Position numbers and translations under genes: made by a program. Below, one piece after another: positions 1-8,716 of a stretch of 64,000 bases of DNA. Source of the stretch: UBA4923 sp964606165. Its GTDB lineage: Bacteria > Bacillota > Clostridia > Saccharofermentanales > DTU023. The stretch spans positions 14,891 to 78,890 of the forward strand of contig CAZSFQ010000007.1 of NCBI GenBank assembly GCA_964606165.1, written 5' to 3'. The notes under the pieces were generated by a model that had not been told where the DNA came from, did not search any database, and saw nothing but the letters and a program-made list of their open reading frames with translations. Position 1 is the stretch's first letter. Each line of letters starts with the position of its first letter.

Positions 1-690
1 GACGGACCCTCAGGCTCGGGAAAGAGCACGGTGGCCCGCCTTTTATCTGAACATCTGGGTATCCTGACCCTGGATACAGGCGCCATGTACCGGTCGCTTG
101 GCTACAAGGCGCTGCGCTCGGGAATCGAGCCATCCGACGCGGAGGCAGTCCGGGTCATGCTGGCGTCGACAACCTTGGAGATCGATCTGTCCGACCGCGT
201 CCAGAAGACATTGGTTGACGGGGAGGACATGTCCCCTTATATCCGGACACCTGAGGCATCGAAAGCGGCGTCCGACATCAGCGTCTTGCCCGTCTGCCGT
301 GACTACTGTGTCCGGATTCAACGGGAGCTGGGCAAACGCCAGGCACTCATCCTGGAGGGCCGCGATATTGGAACCTATGTATTCCCAGACGCGCCGGTCA
401 AGTTTTTTGTAACGGCATCGGCGGAGGCGCGTGCGCAGCGCCGCCTCAAAGACCTGGAAAAAGCAGGCATTGAAACCAGTATGGAAGAGGTCTTAAGAGA
501 GATGGAAGAACGCGACCGCCAGGACGCGGAACGGGAACTGGCGCCGACCAGGCGGGCCGAAGACGCCATCCTGATTGACTCAAGCAGGATGAGCGCTGCC
601 GAAGTCGTCGATGTCATGATCGATGTCATCCGGCAGAAAGAGCGCGAACAACCCATGTGGAGGACAGCTCCAGGGGATCATACCGAATGA
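1..690 (+). CDS. cmk: Cytidylate kinase, 5' end cut by window edge
   Basis: Phosphorylates CMP and dCMP to the diphosphates in cytosolic pyrimidine salvage. The frame is open from base 1 and begins inside the P-loop: DGPSGSGKST is readable before the first internal GTG at 31, so only a few N-terminal residues and the start lie outside the window. Further family features are the substrate segment DTGAMYRSL, EGRDIGTYVFPDA, and the lid region RRLKDLEKAG followed by ERDRQDAERELAP. About 229 residues are visible, normal for bacterial Cmk. It is followed by plsC with an ATGA stop/start overlap and then by the ispH-S1 fusion, an order familiar from Clostridia. Identification is firm. Confidence 0.95.
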   Translation, partial: DGPSGSGKSTVARLLSEHLGILTLDTGAMYRSLGYKALRSGIEPSDAEAVRVMLASTTLEIDLSDRVQKTLVDGEDMSPYIRTPEASKAASDISVLPVCRDYCVRIQRELGKRQALILEGRDIGTYVFPDAPVKFFVTASAEARAQRRLKDLEKAGIETSMEEVLREMEERDRQDAERELAPTRRAEDAILIDSSRMSAAEVVDVMIDVIRQKEREQPMWRTAPGDHTE

Positions 691-1448
691 AGGCGCAGGC
701 CGGGATAAAAGCTGATCTTCCGGGCAGGGACTGGTTTTCTGCCTGGATCCGTGTCGCAGTCCGCCTCCTCGCCACCCTCCTGCTTTGGCCTGTTTTCCTG
801 CCGCGCTGGGCGGGCGACAGGGTCGAACCCATAGATGAAGGCTGTATCCTGATTGCCAACCACCACTCCATCCTCGACCCCATTTTTATTACTTTCCTTT
901 ACCCGTCGAACCGGCTCAGCATCGTCGCCAAGCAGGAACTCTACCGCATGAAGCTGATCGGAAGGATCCTGAAAGCCTTCTGGTCCATCCCCCTTGACCG
1001 GTCCATCGCCGACATCCGGGCCAGCAAACTGATCCTGTCGCAGATCAAGGAAGGGAGGATTGTGGGGATCTTCCCTGAGGGGACACGCATCAGCCCGCGG
1101 GATGCCGGCAGAGCTGAACTCCACAGTGCCATTCTCATCTACTCCATAAGGCGGGGGGTTCCCATAATGCCTGTCGCCATCGAGCCCTGTTACCGGTTGT
1201 TCGGGCGTCCCCGCTATCACTTCGGCCAACCGGCACGCTACATGTTGAAGGAGGGGGAAGCCTTGACCAAGGAGCAGCAGGAAGGTCTGGCCCGGGAGTT
1301 CATGCGACAGATCTATGCCACTGCCGGCCTCCCCTATGACTATCCGGAAGCTGAACAGAACAGGGTTCTTTTTGAAGAGCGGATCAGGGTGCTGCCCGTC
1401 CGGGACACTCTTGCAGTGGGCAGAAAAAAGAGAAAACATGGAAATTGA
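687..1448 (+). CDS. plsC: 1-acyl-sn-glycerol-3-phosphate acyltransferase (PlsC family)
   Basis: Membrane-associated acyltransferase that converts lysophosphatidate to phosphatidate in phospholipid synthesis. The catalytic block HHSILD (HX4D) and the glycerolphosphate-binding block FPEGTRI are both visible, and an N-terminal hydrophobic stretch (about residues 15-35) fits membrane association. The ATG at 687 is preferred over the in-frame GTG at 657: it overlaps the cmk stop as ATGA and has AGGGGA about 8 bases upstream. The 253-residue product is normal length for the family. Its last bases overlap the start of the ispH-rpsA gene by 11 bp, which points to translational coupling in one operon. 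The exact acyl donor cannot be inferred. Confidence 0.88.
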   Translation: MKAQAGIKADLPGRDWFSAWIRVAVRLLATLLLWPVFLPRWAGDRVEPIDEGCILIANHHSILDPIFITFLYPSNRLSIVAKQELYRMKLIGRILKAFWSIPLDRSIADIRASKLILSQIKEGRIVGIFPEGTRISPRDAGRAELHSAILIYSIRRGVPIMPVAIEPCYRLFGRPRYHFGQPARYMLKEGEALTKEQQEGLAREFMRQIYATAGLPYDYPEAEQNRVLFEERIRVLPVRDTLAVGRKKRKHGN

Positions 1449-4250
1449 AGTAGCGAAATCCGCCGGCTTTTGTCCGGGCGTGCGGCGGGCCGTGGATCTG
1501 GCCTATCAGGCGCTGGAAGGGGAACATCCTTTCTTGTGGCTTTATGGATCCCTTGTTCACAATGAGCAGGTGATTGAGGATCTCAAGGAGCGGGGGGCCT
1601 GTGTAGCCGAAAGCATTGAAGAGATCCCCGACGGCGCAAGAGTACTGATTCGGGCGCACGGCATCTCTCCTGATCTGGAGCAGGCCTTGCAGGACAAAGC
1701 CTGCGTGGTCCTGGACGGAACCTGCCCCTTCGTCAAAAAGATACAAATCATTGTGGCCGAGGCATCCAAAGAGGGCAAGGGCATCATCATCACCGGTGCG
1801 GGAGACCACCCGGAGGTGATCGGGGTAACCGGCTATGTGACAGGTGATAATCCTGTTTTGATCGGAACCCCGGAGCAGGCGCAGGAATATGACTTCGAGG
1901 AAAAAGAATGGATTCTGGTCTCCCAGACGACATTTTCAAATGAGCGATGGAAACAGATTAGCCAAGTTCTGAAAGAGAAAATTGCTAAATTAAGGATTTT
2001 TGATACAATATGTAGTACGACTGTCCGCAGACAGTCGGACGCTATGGCGCTTGCGGCCTCTTCCGATGTCGTTTTCGTACTCGGCAGTGAAACGAGTTCG
2101 AACACCAACAAGCTGGTTGATTTATGCAGGGAAGAGGGCGTTGAGGTACATTTAATACAAAGGCCGGACCAGGTCGGGGAAATTCTGGCACCTCTCTCGA
2201 CCGGTTCATCGAGGATCGGTTTGACAACCGGAGCCTCAACACCAGACGGGATGATCAGGGAGGTTATCTACAGAATGACAACTATTGAAGGTATGGCGAA
2301 GCCGGAGGAGAATGCTGACGTCAGTTTCGAAGATTACGTTGACAGCATACCGGAGCTTCAACCAAAAAGTATTGTCCGCGGAAGAATCGTCCGCTACGAC
2401 GATGAATTTGTCTACGTTGACGTAAAAGACAAATCGGAAGGCAAGGTTCCGATCCGCGAGCTGGAGAAAAACCCTGACTTTGATCTGGATGAAGCCGTAA
2501 AAAACCACCAGGAAGTTGATGTATACATCCGAAGCATTCGCAGCTCAGACACCGGCAAGGAAATTATGCTTTCCACCGGCTACGTTGAAACACTGAAACA
2601 CAAGGAATTCATTGAGAAGGCCTTCGAGGACAAGACCCCCATTCCTGTAAAAGTCGTCAATGTCGTGCGGGACGGCGTCATCGCCTCCTACCGCAGCATT
2701 GACATTTACATTCACCGGACCCAGCTCGAGCTGACCATGGTCGACGACCTCGAGCCTTACCGTGACCAGGAATTCGATGTTCTTATTACGCAATTCGATC
2801 CGGACCGCCGCCGTATGCGGGTGTCGGGATCACGCAGGATGCTGCTGCAGCACGAACGCAAAGCCAGCGAACGTGAGATCTGGGACACAATCGAGGTCGG
2901 CAACGAGTACACCGGGGTGGTCCGCAACCTGACCAACTTCGGCGCCTTTGTCGATATCGGGGGCGTTGACGGCCTGATCCATATCAGTGAACTGTCATGG
3001 CAGCGCATCCGGCACCCATCGGAAGTACTGGCTGTCGGCGACAAGATTAAAGTCTTTGTCAAGGATTTCGACCGTTCGAAAAAACGTATTTCACTCGGTT
3101 ACCGGCGGGAGGAAGAAGATCCTTACCGTGACATTGAGGCACGGTTCCCGGTCGGCGCCATTGTACGCGGCGTTGTCGTCCGGATGTTCCCTTTTGGCGC
3201 TTTCATCAATATCGCGCCGGAAGTTGACGCCCTGTGCCATATCTCGCAGATTTCCAACTATCACTTGAATAAACCAAGTGACGTCCTGGTCGAGGGAATG
3301 GAAGTCGATGCCCGTGTCGTCGAGGTTTCGGATGAGGCCCGCCGCATCAGCGTCAGCATCCGCGAGGTGGAGCCTATCAATCCCGATCCCGATTCGGAGA
3401 TTGTCCTCCAGCAGCAGGAACAGCAGCAAAGACGGCAGCAGGCGCCGCGCCGCAAGGGCGGCAGACGCAGGGAAGACCGCGACGATCTGCCGACCGGCTA
3501 CACGGATGACCAGGCGGCCCGGTCCACCATTTCCGACATGGCGGCCATTACGACCGTGACCAAGGAAGGTTCTGACTTGCTCGACAGCATGACAGCCGTG
3601 CAGGAAGAAGAAAAGCCTGCGGAAGAAGCTGTTGCGGAAGTCGAAGTGGAGAAAGCCGAAGAAGTCAAAGAAGAAGCCGCCCCTGAGGAAGCCGTAAGCG
3701 AAGAAGTGACGGAAGAAGCCGTGCCCGAGGAAGTGACGGAAGAAGCCGCGCCCGAGGAAGTGACNNNNNNNNNNNNNNNNNNNNNNNNNNNNNNNNNNNN
3801 NNNNNNNNNNNNNNNNNNNNNNNNNNNNNNNNNNNNNNNNNNNNNNNNNNNNNNNNNNNNNNNNCGGAAGAAGCCGTGCCCGAGGAAGTGACGGAAGAAG
3901 CCGCGCCCGAGGAAGTGACGGAAGAAGCCGCGCCCGAGGAAGTGACAGAAGAAGCCGTGCCCGAGGAAGAGGCTCCTGCAGTGGAAGAAGCCGTAGAGGA
4001 AGCCGTGGAAGCGGAAAAACCTGCGGAAAAGAAAGCCAGAAAAACGAAAAAAGCCGCTGAGGAAGCCGTTCCTGAGGAAGTAACAGAAGAGGCTCCCCCG
4101 GCTGAAGAGGAGACTGCGCTTTCGGAACCGGTGGAAGCCGGGCTGGTCGAAGTTGAAGAAGCGGCAGCTGAGGAACCGGCAGCAGAGGCAGTTGAAGAGA
4201 CTGTCGAAGAAGCGGCAGAAGAACTTCCCCCCTTGGAGGAAGGCGAGTAG
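1438..4250 (+). CDS. ispH-rpsA: IspH / ribosomal protein S1 fusion with acidic repeat tail (internal assembly gap)
   Basis: Bifunctional protein. Residues 1 to about 285 are 4-hydroxy-3-methylbut-2-enyl diphosphate reductase, the last MEP isoprenoid enzyme; the three [4Fe-4S] cysteines are at C12 (FCPGVRRA), C96 (DGTCPFV) and C192 (CSTTVRRQ). Four S1 RNA-binding repeats follow, starting near residues 310, 395, 488 and 573; the last two have GAFVDI/GAFINI cores. A Lys/Arg/Gln-rich linker leads to a long Glu-rich tail of 9-residue units (EEAVPEEVT). A run of 100 Ns falls in the tail. The reading frame before the gap (codons starting at 3763) and after it (starting at 3867) do not match across exactly 100 bases, but do match if the true gap is 27n-1 bases, a whole number of repeats. 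I therefore read one gene ending with TAG at 4250. ATG 1438 is chosen because it begins with the standard IspH N-terminus. IspH-S1 fusions are known in Clostridia. Confidence 0.9.
3712..3970 (+). repeat. 27-bp tandem repeat coding an acidic 9-residue unit
   Basis: Units of 27 bp encode EEA(V/A)PEEVT, and neighbouring copies differ only at one or two bases (GTG versus GCG codons). At least two near-complete copies precede the N run and three or four follow it. The near-identity of the copies explains the assembly break, and the true copy number is unknown. The repeat forms the C-terminal tail of the IspH-S1 fusion. Confidence 0.9.
3765..3864. other. Assembly gap, 100 Ns
   Basis: Exactly 100 N characters, a conventional placeholder length, inside the 27-bp repeat. 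The sequence before ends GTGAC and the sequence after begins CGGAAG, so joining them with a one-base overlap would restore the repeat period and reading frame. The gap size is therefore not informative. Confidence 0.99.
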
Positions 4251-4274
4251 CTGCAAGGCACCGTAACCAAACAA

Positions 4275-4307
4275 GGGGACGCCGGGTTAGCTGACGTCCC
4301 CTTTTTT
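4275..4307 (+). terminator. Rho-independent terminator after ispH-rpsA
   Basis: Perfect 7-bp stem GGGGACG (4275-4281) / CGTCCCC (4295-4301) with a 13-base loop, directly followed by six Ts. It lies 25 bp after the stop of the ispH-rpsA gene and separates the cmk operon from rtcB. Confidence 0.85.
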
Positions 4308-4339
4308 AAACCCCTCAGGCAGGAGGAGCAGGTCAGGCC

Positions 4340-5452
4340 GTGATCAGGATCAAGGGACAATACAACGAAGCCTGGGTATTCGCCAAAGAGGTCGAAGAGA
4401 CGGCGCGGGCTCAAATCAAGACCCTTTGTGACCAGGCCTTCACCCGGGGCAGCAAAATCCGTGTCATGCCCGATGTTCACGCGGGAGCGGGGAGCACCAT
4501 CGGGACGACCATGACCATCACCGACAAGGTGGTCCCCAATATGGTCGGTGTTGACATCGGCTGCGGCATGGAAACCATCCGGCTGAAAAAAGAAACTATG
4601 GACTTCAAGGCTTTCGACTGGCTGGTCCGGTCCAGGATCCCCTCCGGCTTCGCCATAAGAAAAAGGCCGCACCGCTACCTGGAGAAGATCGACCTGGGAA
4701 AGCTCCGCTGCCGCGAAGGGGGAAAAAATGACCGCCAGCTCCGCATGGACAGGGCACAGCTGTCGCTGGGTACCCTGGGCGGGGGCAACCACTTCATCGA
4801 GATCAACCGGGATGAAGGGGGACGAATGTACATCGTCGTTCATTCCGGTTCGCGCAATCTGGGCCTCCAGGTCGCCCTTTATTACCAAAGGCGGGCCTCG
4901 GAGCAAAACCCTCATTTGCCGCGTGACCTGGCCTACCTGGAAGGCAAATTCTTCGATGATTACCTCCATGACATGAAGCTGATCCAGAAATTCGCCCAGC
5001 TCAACCGGAAAGCCATGGTCGATGAGATCGTCCAGGGTTTCGAGCTTGAATATGATATGGATCTGACCACCATTCACAATTACATTGACCTGGATTCCAT
5101 GATTTTGCGAAAAGGGGCCATATCGGCCAAAAGGGGAGAAATGGTCCTGATTCCCATGAATATGCGGGACGGTTCCCTGCTTTGTGAGGGCCTGGGCAAC
5201 CGTGACTGGAATGAGTCGGCGCCGCACGGCGCGGGCCGCGTCATGTCGCGGACCGAAGCCCGCAAGACCCTGTCACTCCGTACCCTTCACCAGCTGATGA
5301 AGGGTATCTATACCAGCTCGATCAGCCGCGACACCCTGGACGAGAGCCCTGAAGCCTATAAGCCCATGCAAGAATTGCTGGATCAGATCGGGGAGACAGT
5401 CGAGGTTCTCCACCACCTGAAACCCGTCTACAACTTCAAGGCAAAAGAGTAA
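4340..5452 (+). CDS. rtcB: RtcB family RNA-splicing / RNA-repair ligase
   Basis: GTP- and Mn-dependent ligase that joins 2',3'-cyclic phosphate or 3'-phosphate RNA ends to 5'-OH ends. The metal and guanylate site motifs are present: DVHAGAGSTIG, GVDIGCGM (metal Cys75), GGGNHFIEI, VVHSGSRNLG, and APHGAGRVMSR, which carries the histidine that becomes guanylylated. At 370 residues it is slightly shorter than the E. coli enzyme (about 408) but no core motif is missing. The start is GTG 4340, giving the usual N-terminus MIRIKGQYN; AGGAGGAG lies about 12 bases upstream. No archease, RtcA or PrfH gene is adjacent, so its substrate (tRNA, rRNA or damaged RNA) cannot be inferred from context. Confidence 0.9.
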   Translation: MIRIKGQYNEAWVFAKEVEETARAQIKTLCDQAFTRGSKIRVMPDVHAGAGSTIGTTMTITDKVVPNMVGVDIGCGMETIRLKKETMDFKAFDWLVRSRIPSGFAIRKRPHRYLEKIDLGKLRCREGGKNDRQLRMDRAQLSLGTLGGGNHFIEINRDEGGRMYIVVHSGSRNLGLQVALYYQRRASEQNPHLPRDLAYLEGKFFDDYLHDMKLIQKFAQLNRKAMVDEIVQGFELEYDMDLTTIHNYIDLDSMILRKGAISAKRGEMVLIPMNMRDGSLLCEGLGNRDWNESAPHGAGRVMSRTEARKTLSLRTLHQLMKGIYTSSISRDTLDESPEAYKPMQELLDQIGETVEVLHHLKPVYNFKAKE

Positions 5453-5458
5453 CCCTTG

Positions 5459-5487
5459 TTGGTGACTCGCGCGGTTTCTGATAGGAT
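5459..5487 (+). promoter_or_regulatory. Candidate promoter for ppa
   Basis: TTGGTG, 17-base spacer, TAGGAT, with TGA immediately before the -10 (extended -10). Both hexamers are imperfect. It sits between rtcB and ppa, and a strong GGAGGTGG ribosome site follows at 5510-5517. Confidence 0.4.
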
Positions 5488-5522
5488 AAAAAAACAAATA
5501 AGGCGAACCGGAGGTGGTTTGA

Positions 5523-6056
5523 ATGCTTCGATGGACAGCGATCCCCAAAGACTGGATTAAAAAAGACCGTTTTTACGCGGTCATCGAGATCCCGCGCGGC
5601 AGCAAGCAAAAATACGAATACGACGACCGGATCGGCATGCTTCGCCTGGACCGCATTCTCTACACGTCGACCCACTATCCCGCCAATTACGGTTTCATAC
5701 CCCGGACCTTGTCGGAAGACGGGGACGCCCTGGATGTCCTGGTCCTGTCGACGGAGAGCCTGGTTCCGCTTTGCCTGGTCGAGTGCTACCCCATCGGCGC
5801 TTTTTCCATGATTGACGAAGACAAGGAAGATGAGAAGATTATCGCCATTCCCTTTGAGGACCCCCAGATGAGAAGCTGGACGGAGTTGGAAGACCTGCCC
5901 GAGCACATGCTGACCGAGATGCAGCATTTTTTCAGCGTCTACAAGGAACTGGAAGGCAAGGGGACGGCCCTGACCAAGATCCATTCGGCCGAGTCTGCCC
6001 AGAAGGTGATCGCCAAGGCCCTGGACAAATTCGACAGGTGGTTGAAACGGGAGTAG
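5523..6056 (+). CDS. ppa: Inorganic pyrophosphatase, family I
   Basis: Hydrolyses pyrophosphate to phosphate in the cytosol and so drives biosynthetic reactions forward. The 177-residue product has the soluble family I pattern: EIPRGSKQKYEYD near residue 25, the substrate segment YPANYGFIP, and the metal-binding EDGDALDVLVL, with later acidic residues (DEDKEDEK). ATG 5523 follows GGAGGTGG by about 5 bases. It appears to be a single-gene unit, with a possible promoter just upstream and a strong hairpin directly downstream that separates it from convergent minus-strand genes. The Firmicute family II enzyme is unrelated in sequence, so this is clearly the family I type. Confidence 0.93.
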   Translation: MLRWTAIPKDWIKKDRFYAVIEIPRGSKQKYEYDDRIGMLRLDRILYTSTHYPANYGFIPRTLSEDGDALDVLVLSTESLVPLCLVECYPIGAFSMIDEDKEDEKIIAIPFEDPQMRSWTELEDLPEHMLTEMQHFFSVYKELEGKGTALTKIHSAESAQKVIAKALDKFDRWLKRE

Positions 6057-6083
6057 GCGGACTCAAGCGCAGGGACAAAAATA

Positions 6084-6110
6084 AAGGGGGCCGGCCGGCC
6101 CCCCTTCTTT
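6084..6110. terminator. Bidirectional terminator between convergent genes
   Basis: Perfect GC stem GGGGGCC (6086-6092) / GGCCCCC (6097-6103), loop GGCC, extended by AA/TT. T-rich sequence follows on the plus strand (TTCTTT) and also on the minus strand (TTTATTTTT). It lies between ppa (+) and the HTH gene (-), so it probably serves both. Confidence 0.8.
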
Positions 6111-6124
6111 GTCCTTGATGCCCT

Positions 6125-6628
6125 TTACAAATTCAAGATGTAGCGGATCAGAATTTCGAGAAATGGAAGCAGTTGAAGGATGCGATTGATGGCCGCTTTC
6201 CAATCCTTGCCCGGTTCCTTTTTCCCCTGAATGAAGTCCATGCCTTTTTGCGTCAGCCGCACCCGGTAGGGAATCTCCTCTGTTGGGTAATCGCCGGGCG
6301 CGGTGATCAGCATCAGATCTGCCAGGTACCGGAAGGCGCTGGCAAGATGCCCCGGTTTGATTTCTGTTGTTGAGTAATCAATTTCGAAAGAAGGCGTGTT
6401 TTTCAGCTGGATGACCAGCCACAGCACCTTTTCGATTACGTTTTTTGACAGGGGCTTCCTGGCGCCGGCCGGGATCAGGTAGCGGTTGCTTGAGTCTTTG
6501 AAGGCTCCGATTACCAGGCCGTCATGGCAATACCTGGAAACCGTCCGCTGGCTCACTCCCCAAAAGCCGGCCATGACCTTTGTCGTGACATAGCGTTTGC
6601 CGTCGACTTCGATACTGTCCTTTTTCAT
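6125..6628 (-). CDS. Helix-turn-helix domain protein, function unknown
   Basis: 167 residues. The N-terminal 60 residues look like a MerR/excisionase-type winged helix: TTKVMAGFWGVSQRTVSRY followed by a wing-like segment SSNRYLIPAGARKP. The middle has a second winged-helix flavour (YRVRLTQKGMDFI) and the C-terminus is hydrophobic (LLPFLEILIRYILNL). ATG 6628 has GGAGG about 5 bases upstream. It lies 49 bp downstream of the dipeptidase gene on the same strand and may be co-transcribed with it. No close family is recognised. It is probably a DNA-binding regulator, and the hydrophobic tail could mediate dimerisation or membrane contact, which is inference. Confidence 0.6.
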   Translation of the reverse strand: MKKDSIEVDGKRYVTTKVMAGFWGVSQRTVSRYCHDGLVIGAFKDSSNRYLIPAGARKPLSKNVIEKVLWLVIQLKNTPSFEIDYSTTEIKPGHLASAFRYLADLMLITAPGDYPTEEIPYRVRLTQKGMDFIQGKKEPGKDWKAAINRILQLLPFLEILIRYILNL

Positions 6629-6677
6629 ACTGCCTCCAGCTTGGCTGACTGCTTTCAGCTGCGGATGACCTGTCTCG

Positions 6678-8513
6678 TTATTGCGCCAGACGCTTCAAGA
6701 CCTCCCGGTAAAGAGCGGCGCCGGCCAGGAGCTTGTCGGTTGAGGCCCATTCATTAGCCTTGTGGGCGACGTCGGGGTCACCTGGGAAGACAGGGCCGAA
6801 ACCAACGATATTGGGCAGAGCGCGGGCATAGGTGCCGCCGCCGATGGCCAGAGGCTGCGCGTCGGTCCCGGTCAGTTCACGGTAGACGTCCATCATGGTT
6901 GCGATCAGGTGGGAGTCCTTGGGGTAGATCAGGGGTTCCATGATGCCGGGCCAGTCAGCCTTGACGCCGTAGGGCGCGACGGCCTCATCCAGCTTGCGCT
7001 TGGTTTCCCCGACATCCAGGGTGACCGGGTAGCGGATATTGATGGTCAAAAGTGCCCGGTCGGCGTCAATGGAAAGCAGGCCGGCATTGACCGTAGTCAA
7101 GCCCGTCTCGTCCTCAAAGGCAAGCCCCAGCTTGGTTCCGTCAAGCTCCCAGCCGATCAGGTCGTTGTAAAAAGTGACGAATTGGTCCTCTTTGCCGGAC
7201 TCTTCCAATTTCTCGGCGACAGCCTCCATGGCGGCAGAGATGGCGTTTTTGCCCTGCTCGGGGGTGCTGGCGTGGGCGATGGAGCCGGTGTATGTGTCGG
7301 AAGAACCATCTTTCAGCTCAACCGTGCACAGGCCGGGGACCATGTTGACAGCCTCGCCGGCCGAGGCGCTGGAAATGGCGTCGTTTTCACTGCGCGGCAT
7401 CTGGAATACGATGACGGCGTTGCCTTTTTCGGCGTAGATGACGGGGAAAACGGCATCGGCCGTGAAACCGGCAACAGGGATTTCTTCCACTTCCCCGTAG
7501 CGGGCCATGCAGGCGCTGCCTTTTTCCTCATTCAGGCCGACGATCAGGCGGATTCTTTTATTTGCCTTGAAGGACTTATCCTCCAGCAGGGATTTCATAG
7601 CGTAAAGAGCCGAAAGGGCAGGGCCTTTGTCATCCATGACCCCTCTTGCCGTCACCCGGTCCCCATCGATGACCATGTCAAAGGGATCGGAATCCCAGCC
7701 GCTGCCGGCGGGGACGATGTCCAGGTGGCAGACAGCGGCCACCATCTCATCGCCTTCTCCCATTTCAGCGTAGCCTGCCACATTTTCGACATTGACTGTT
7801 TTAAAGCCCATGCGGCTGGCCATGGCCAGGAAGGCATCCAGGGCGCGTTTGGTTTCACGGCCATAGGGCGCGTCTGCCTCCGGCTCGCCGTCCACACTGG
7901 GGATGGCGACCAGCTGGGCCAGGTCACGCAGGAAGGCGTCGCGTTCAGGGGCGAATTCTTTTGCCAGGGATTTAATTAGTTTTGGGTCAACAAGCTCTTT
8001 CATTTCTTCCTCCGATAAGATGATCAGTTCCTCTTCTTCTGCGCTTGCGCCGGCAGCGGTGAAGTCGACCCCCTCCTTGTCGACGCAATCGGGGTGGATG
8101 TGGCAGTAAAGGCCGACATAAAGGGCCGTTTGTTCTGTCGGCAGTCCGCATACAACACAGTTGTCGGGTAATACGTCGAGTTCTTGCAATTTATCTGTGA
8201 AATCATCCAGGAAACGGCGGATGGCGGACGCGGTTCCGGAGAAGGCCGTATCTTTGGCGCGGATGGCGATGAAATTGTCGGTCATCTCATAGTCGACCAG
8301 TTTAAGAGCGAAATGGGTGCTTTCGATCCAGGTGGTGAGTTCAATCAGGTTTTCGGGCGCGATGCCGGCAATGGGGAAAAAGAAAGAGCTGAGAATATCC
8401 TGTGACTTCGCTGTAACGGGATAACCATTGATTTCACCGAAGGTGAACTCGCCGTCTTTGTATACAAACCATTTTTCAGCGGCCGCGAATTTCAGTAGCG
8501 AATTTGAGATCAT
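6678..8513 (-). CDS. M20-family (PepV-like) dipeptidase with extra N-terminal domain
   Basis: Residues from about 178 to 611 are a di-zinc peptidase of the PepV/Sapep branch of M20. Visible ligands are H263 and D265 (CHLDIVP), D294 in GVMDDKGP, and the E329-E330 pair in GLNEEKGS; a late segment GGGTYAR and the terminal histidine in DVAHKANEW fit the family. PepV proteins are usually about 470 residues. Here about 175 residues precede the catalytic domain: an alpha/beta-looking region and then a Cys/His cluster (CVVCG at 119-122, CHIHPDC at 137-143) that could bind zinc. ATG 8513 is chosen over the in-frame TTG at 8528 because GGAGGG lies 7 bases before it. Likely role: cytosolic dipeptide turnover. 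The role of the extra domain is unknown. Confidence 0.82.
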   Translation of the reverse strand: MISNSLLKFAAAEKWFVYKDGEFTFGEINGYPVTAKSQDILSSFFFPIAGIAPENLIELTTWIESTHFALKLVDYEMTDNFIAIRAKDTAFSGTASAIRRFLDDFTDKLQELDVLPDNCVVCGLPTEQTALYVGLYCHIHPDCVDKEGVDFTAAGASAEEEELIILSEEEMKELVDPKLIKSLAKEFAPERDAFLRDLAQLVAIPSVDGEPEADAPYGRETKRALDAFLAMASRMGFKTVNVENVAGYAEMGEGDEMVAAVCHLDIVPAGSGWDSDPFDMVIDGDRVTARGVMDDKGPALSALYAMKSLLEDKSFKANKRIRLIVGLNEEKGSACMARYGEVEEIPVAGFTADAVFPVIYAEKGNAVIVFQMPRSENDAISSASAGEAVNMVPGLCTVELKDGSSDTYTGSIAHASTPEQGKNAISAAMEAVAEKLEESGKEDQFVTFYNDLIGWELDGTKLGLAFEDETGLTTVNAGLLSIDADRALLTINIRYPVTLDVGETKRKLDEAVAPYGVKADWPGIMEPLIYPKDSHLIATMMDVYRELTGTDAQPLAIGGGTYARALPNIVGFGPVFPGDPDVAHKANEWASTDKLLAGAALYREVLKRLAQ

Positions 8514-8549
8514 GAAAGTTCCCTCCAAAGAGTCTTACTGTTAAGGATT

Positions 8550-8558
8550 ACTATAACA
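8550..8558 (-). promoter_or_regulatory. Extended -10 promoter for the dipeptidase gene
   Basis: On the minus strand TGTTATAGT (TGn plus a 5/6 match to TATAAT), about 40 bases upstream of the ATG. No good -35 is present at 17 bases. The region is divergent with hicB. Confidence 0.45.
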
Positions 8559-8716
8559 CGGCATGGGCCTTCCTCGATAAATGACAAGGTTGGCAGGGCG
8601 GATGAAAATTTTGATAAATGATGCTATCCTATTAGCACTGCATATGGTGACAAGAGAATCGGAATTTCCTGCGATCAAATATATTCATCAAGTGATTAAG
8701 TTGGAGGAAAACGAAA

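Noticed and set aside
3865..3891. Apparent frameshift and stop in ispH-rpsA just after the N run
   Set aside because: It arises only because the placeholder has 100 bases. The repeat frame continues uninterrupted from 3867 to the stop at 4250.
3712..3970. Tandem repeat considered as a CRISPR array
   Set aside because: The repeats are directly contiguous, coding, 27 bp in period and have no variable spacers.
3665..5227. Long minus-strand open frame (520 codons) across the repeat tail and rtcB
   Set aside because: It is antisense to two well-supported genes, crosses the N run, and its protein is a low-complexity mirror of the repeats. It is a composition artefact.
6762..7979. 405-codon plus-strand frame opposite the dipeptidase
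   Set aside because: Antisense shadow of the M20 catalytic domain; no recognisable protein features.
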